Positions 63,281 through 64,000 of a stretch of 64,000 nt of DNA are shown here, in pieces. A program made the position numbers and the translations under genes. This DNA is from Formicarius rufipectus (lineage: Eukaryota; Chordata; Aves; Passeriformes; Formicariidae), in the NCBI GenBank assembly GCA_013399695.1, contig VXAU01004724.1:1159205-1223204 (forward strand). Direction: 5' to 3'. The notes beneath the pieces are model-generated. The model was not told the DNA's origin, searched no databases, and saw nothing but the letters and a program-made list of their open reading frames with translations. Within the stretch, counting starts at the first letter, position 1. Each line of letters begins with the position of its first letter.

Positions 63281-64000
63281 CACTCCTGCTCCCTCTCCTC
63301 TCCTGCTCCCATTCCCCTTACTGCTCCCTCCCTTCCCTTCTCCTCTTCGCTCTCCTTCTCCTCCTTTCCTCTCCTTCTCCTCTCTTGCTCCCTGTTCCAC
63401 TCCTTCTCTCTTCTCTTCTCTTTTCTCTCTTGCTCCCTGTTCTGCTCCTCTCCTCCTCCCTGTTCCACTCCATCTGCTCTCCATCTCCATCTCCTCTCCA
63501 TTCCATTCCACTCCATCATCTCCATCTCCTCTCCTCTCCATCCATTCTGTTCCACTCCATCTCCTCCCCCTCTCCCCTCCCGCTGCATCCCCTCTCCTCT
63601 CCTCCCTGCTCCTCTCTTGTTCCTTATTTCGTTCCCTCTCCTCCTCCCTGTTCCACTCCATCTGCTCTCCTCTCAATCTCCTCCTCCTTGTTCCACTCCA
63701 TCCCCATCTCCTCTCCCTTCCCTTTATCTCTCCTCTCCTCCCTCCCCCTCCCCCTCTCCTCTCTCACTCCCTGTTCCCCTTCTTCCTTTCCTTTCCTTTC
63801 CTTTCCTTTCCTTTCCTTTCCTTTCCCTTTCCTTTCCTTTCCCTCTTCTCCTCTTTTCTCCTCTCCAGCTTCTCTCTTGCTCCCTGTTCCGCTCCTCTCC
63901 TCCTCTCTTTTCCACTCCATCTGCTCTCCAACTCCATCTCCCTCTCCCACACCTCTCGCTCCCTGTTCCACTCCGTCCCCCTCCCGCTCCCCTCCCGCTC
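63281..64000. repeat. Polypyrimidine minisatellite array reaching the window edge
   Basis: For about 720 bases the plus strand is almost entirely C and T, with rare interruptions. The word CTCCCTGTTCCACTCC, often followed by ATCTGCTCTCC, recurs in degenerate form about nine times, separated by CTCCTCTC blocks. A pure CCTTT pentamer array occupies about 63785-63840. The complementary purine strand gives 180-codon Glu/Arg/Gly-rich frames that are low-complexity translations. Mirror-symmetric polypyrimidine of this length can adopt triplex (H-DNA) structure; that is established for the sequence class, not shown here. Confidence 0.9.

Noticed and set aside
63040..63971. Minus-strand frames of 115-182 codons, Glu/Arg/Gly-rich
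   Set aside because: Low-complexity translations of the purine strand of the minisatellite; three overlapping frames are open at once.
1..64000. CRISPR arrays, bacterial operons, integrons, toxin-antitoxin or phage modules
   Set aside because: Nothing of the kind is present; composition, repeats and lack of dense coding frames fit vertebrate nuclear DNA.

Overview
The window reads as nuclear DNA of a bird. It is about 60% AT with long non-coding stretches, very short and scattered open frames, and one strong CpG island containing an assembly gap. Its repeats are avian: pieces of CR1 (chicken repeat 1) LINE, and one about 1.03 kb LTR whose ends and layout match an abundant bird ERVL-type LTR as I remember it. 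I see no bacterial or viral gene set, no CRISPR array, no tRNA or rRNA, and no complete protein-coding gene.

Layout. 1-7.1 kb: AT-rich non-coding DNA with more A than T and more C than G on the plus strand. 7.1-8.9 kb: CpG island with a 784-base run of N, a pair of perfect CRE/ATF sites and short GC-rich tandem repeats; probably a divergent promoter. 9-24.7 kb: T- and G-biased non-coding DNA holding a four-unit minisatellite, the solo LTR (16.2-17.3 kb) and a CR1 3' tip. 24.7-25.1 kb: a GC- and G-run-rich block unlike its surroundings, with one ambiguous base. 25.1-56 kb: long non-coding stretch with simple repeats, an AT palindrome, a GT-rich block with G-quadruplex potential, and a few splice-bounded segments that could be non-coding exons. 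56.0-56.5 kb: remnant of a non-CR1, RTE-like LINE ending in a zinc-finger-like motif, a TTCG hairpin and an ATG-repeat tail. 59.6-60.0 kb: CR1 on the minus strand. 60.5-61.4 kb: two phase-compatible candidate 3' exons of a minus-strand gene, probably encoding a membrane protein whose body lies to the right, perhaps outside the window. 62.7-63.27 kb: CR1 on the plus strand. 63.28-64.0 kb: a polypyrimidine minisatellite running off the window edge.

How it fits together. Base-composition asymmetry, judged by eye, switches sign at the CpG island in the direction expected for two transcripts diverging from it. At the right end it again fits minus-strand transcription, agreeing with the candidate 3' exons. 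I did not find a previously undescribed multi-gene system. The best leads are the RTE-like LINE tail, the divergent CpG island with two CREs spaced two helical turns apart, and the polypyrimidine array. Most of the longer open frames are translations of the N gap, of simple repeats or of non-coding DNA.
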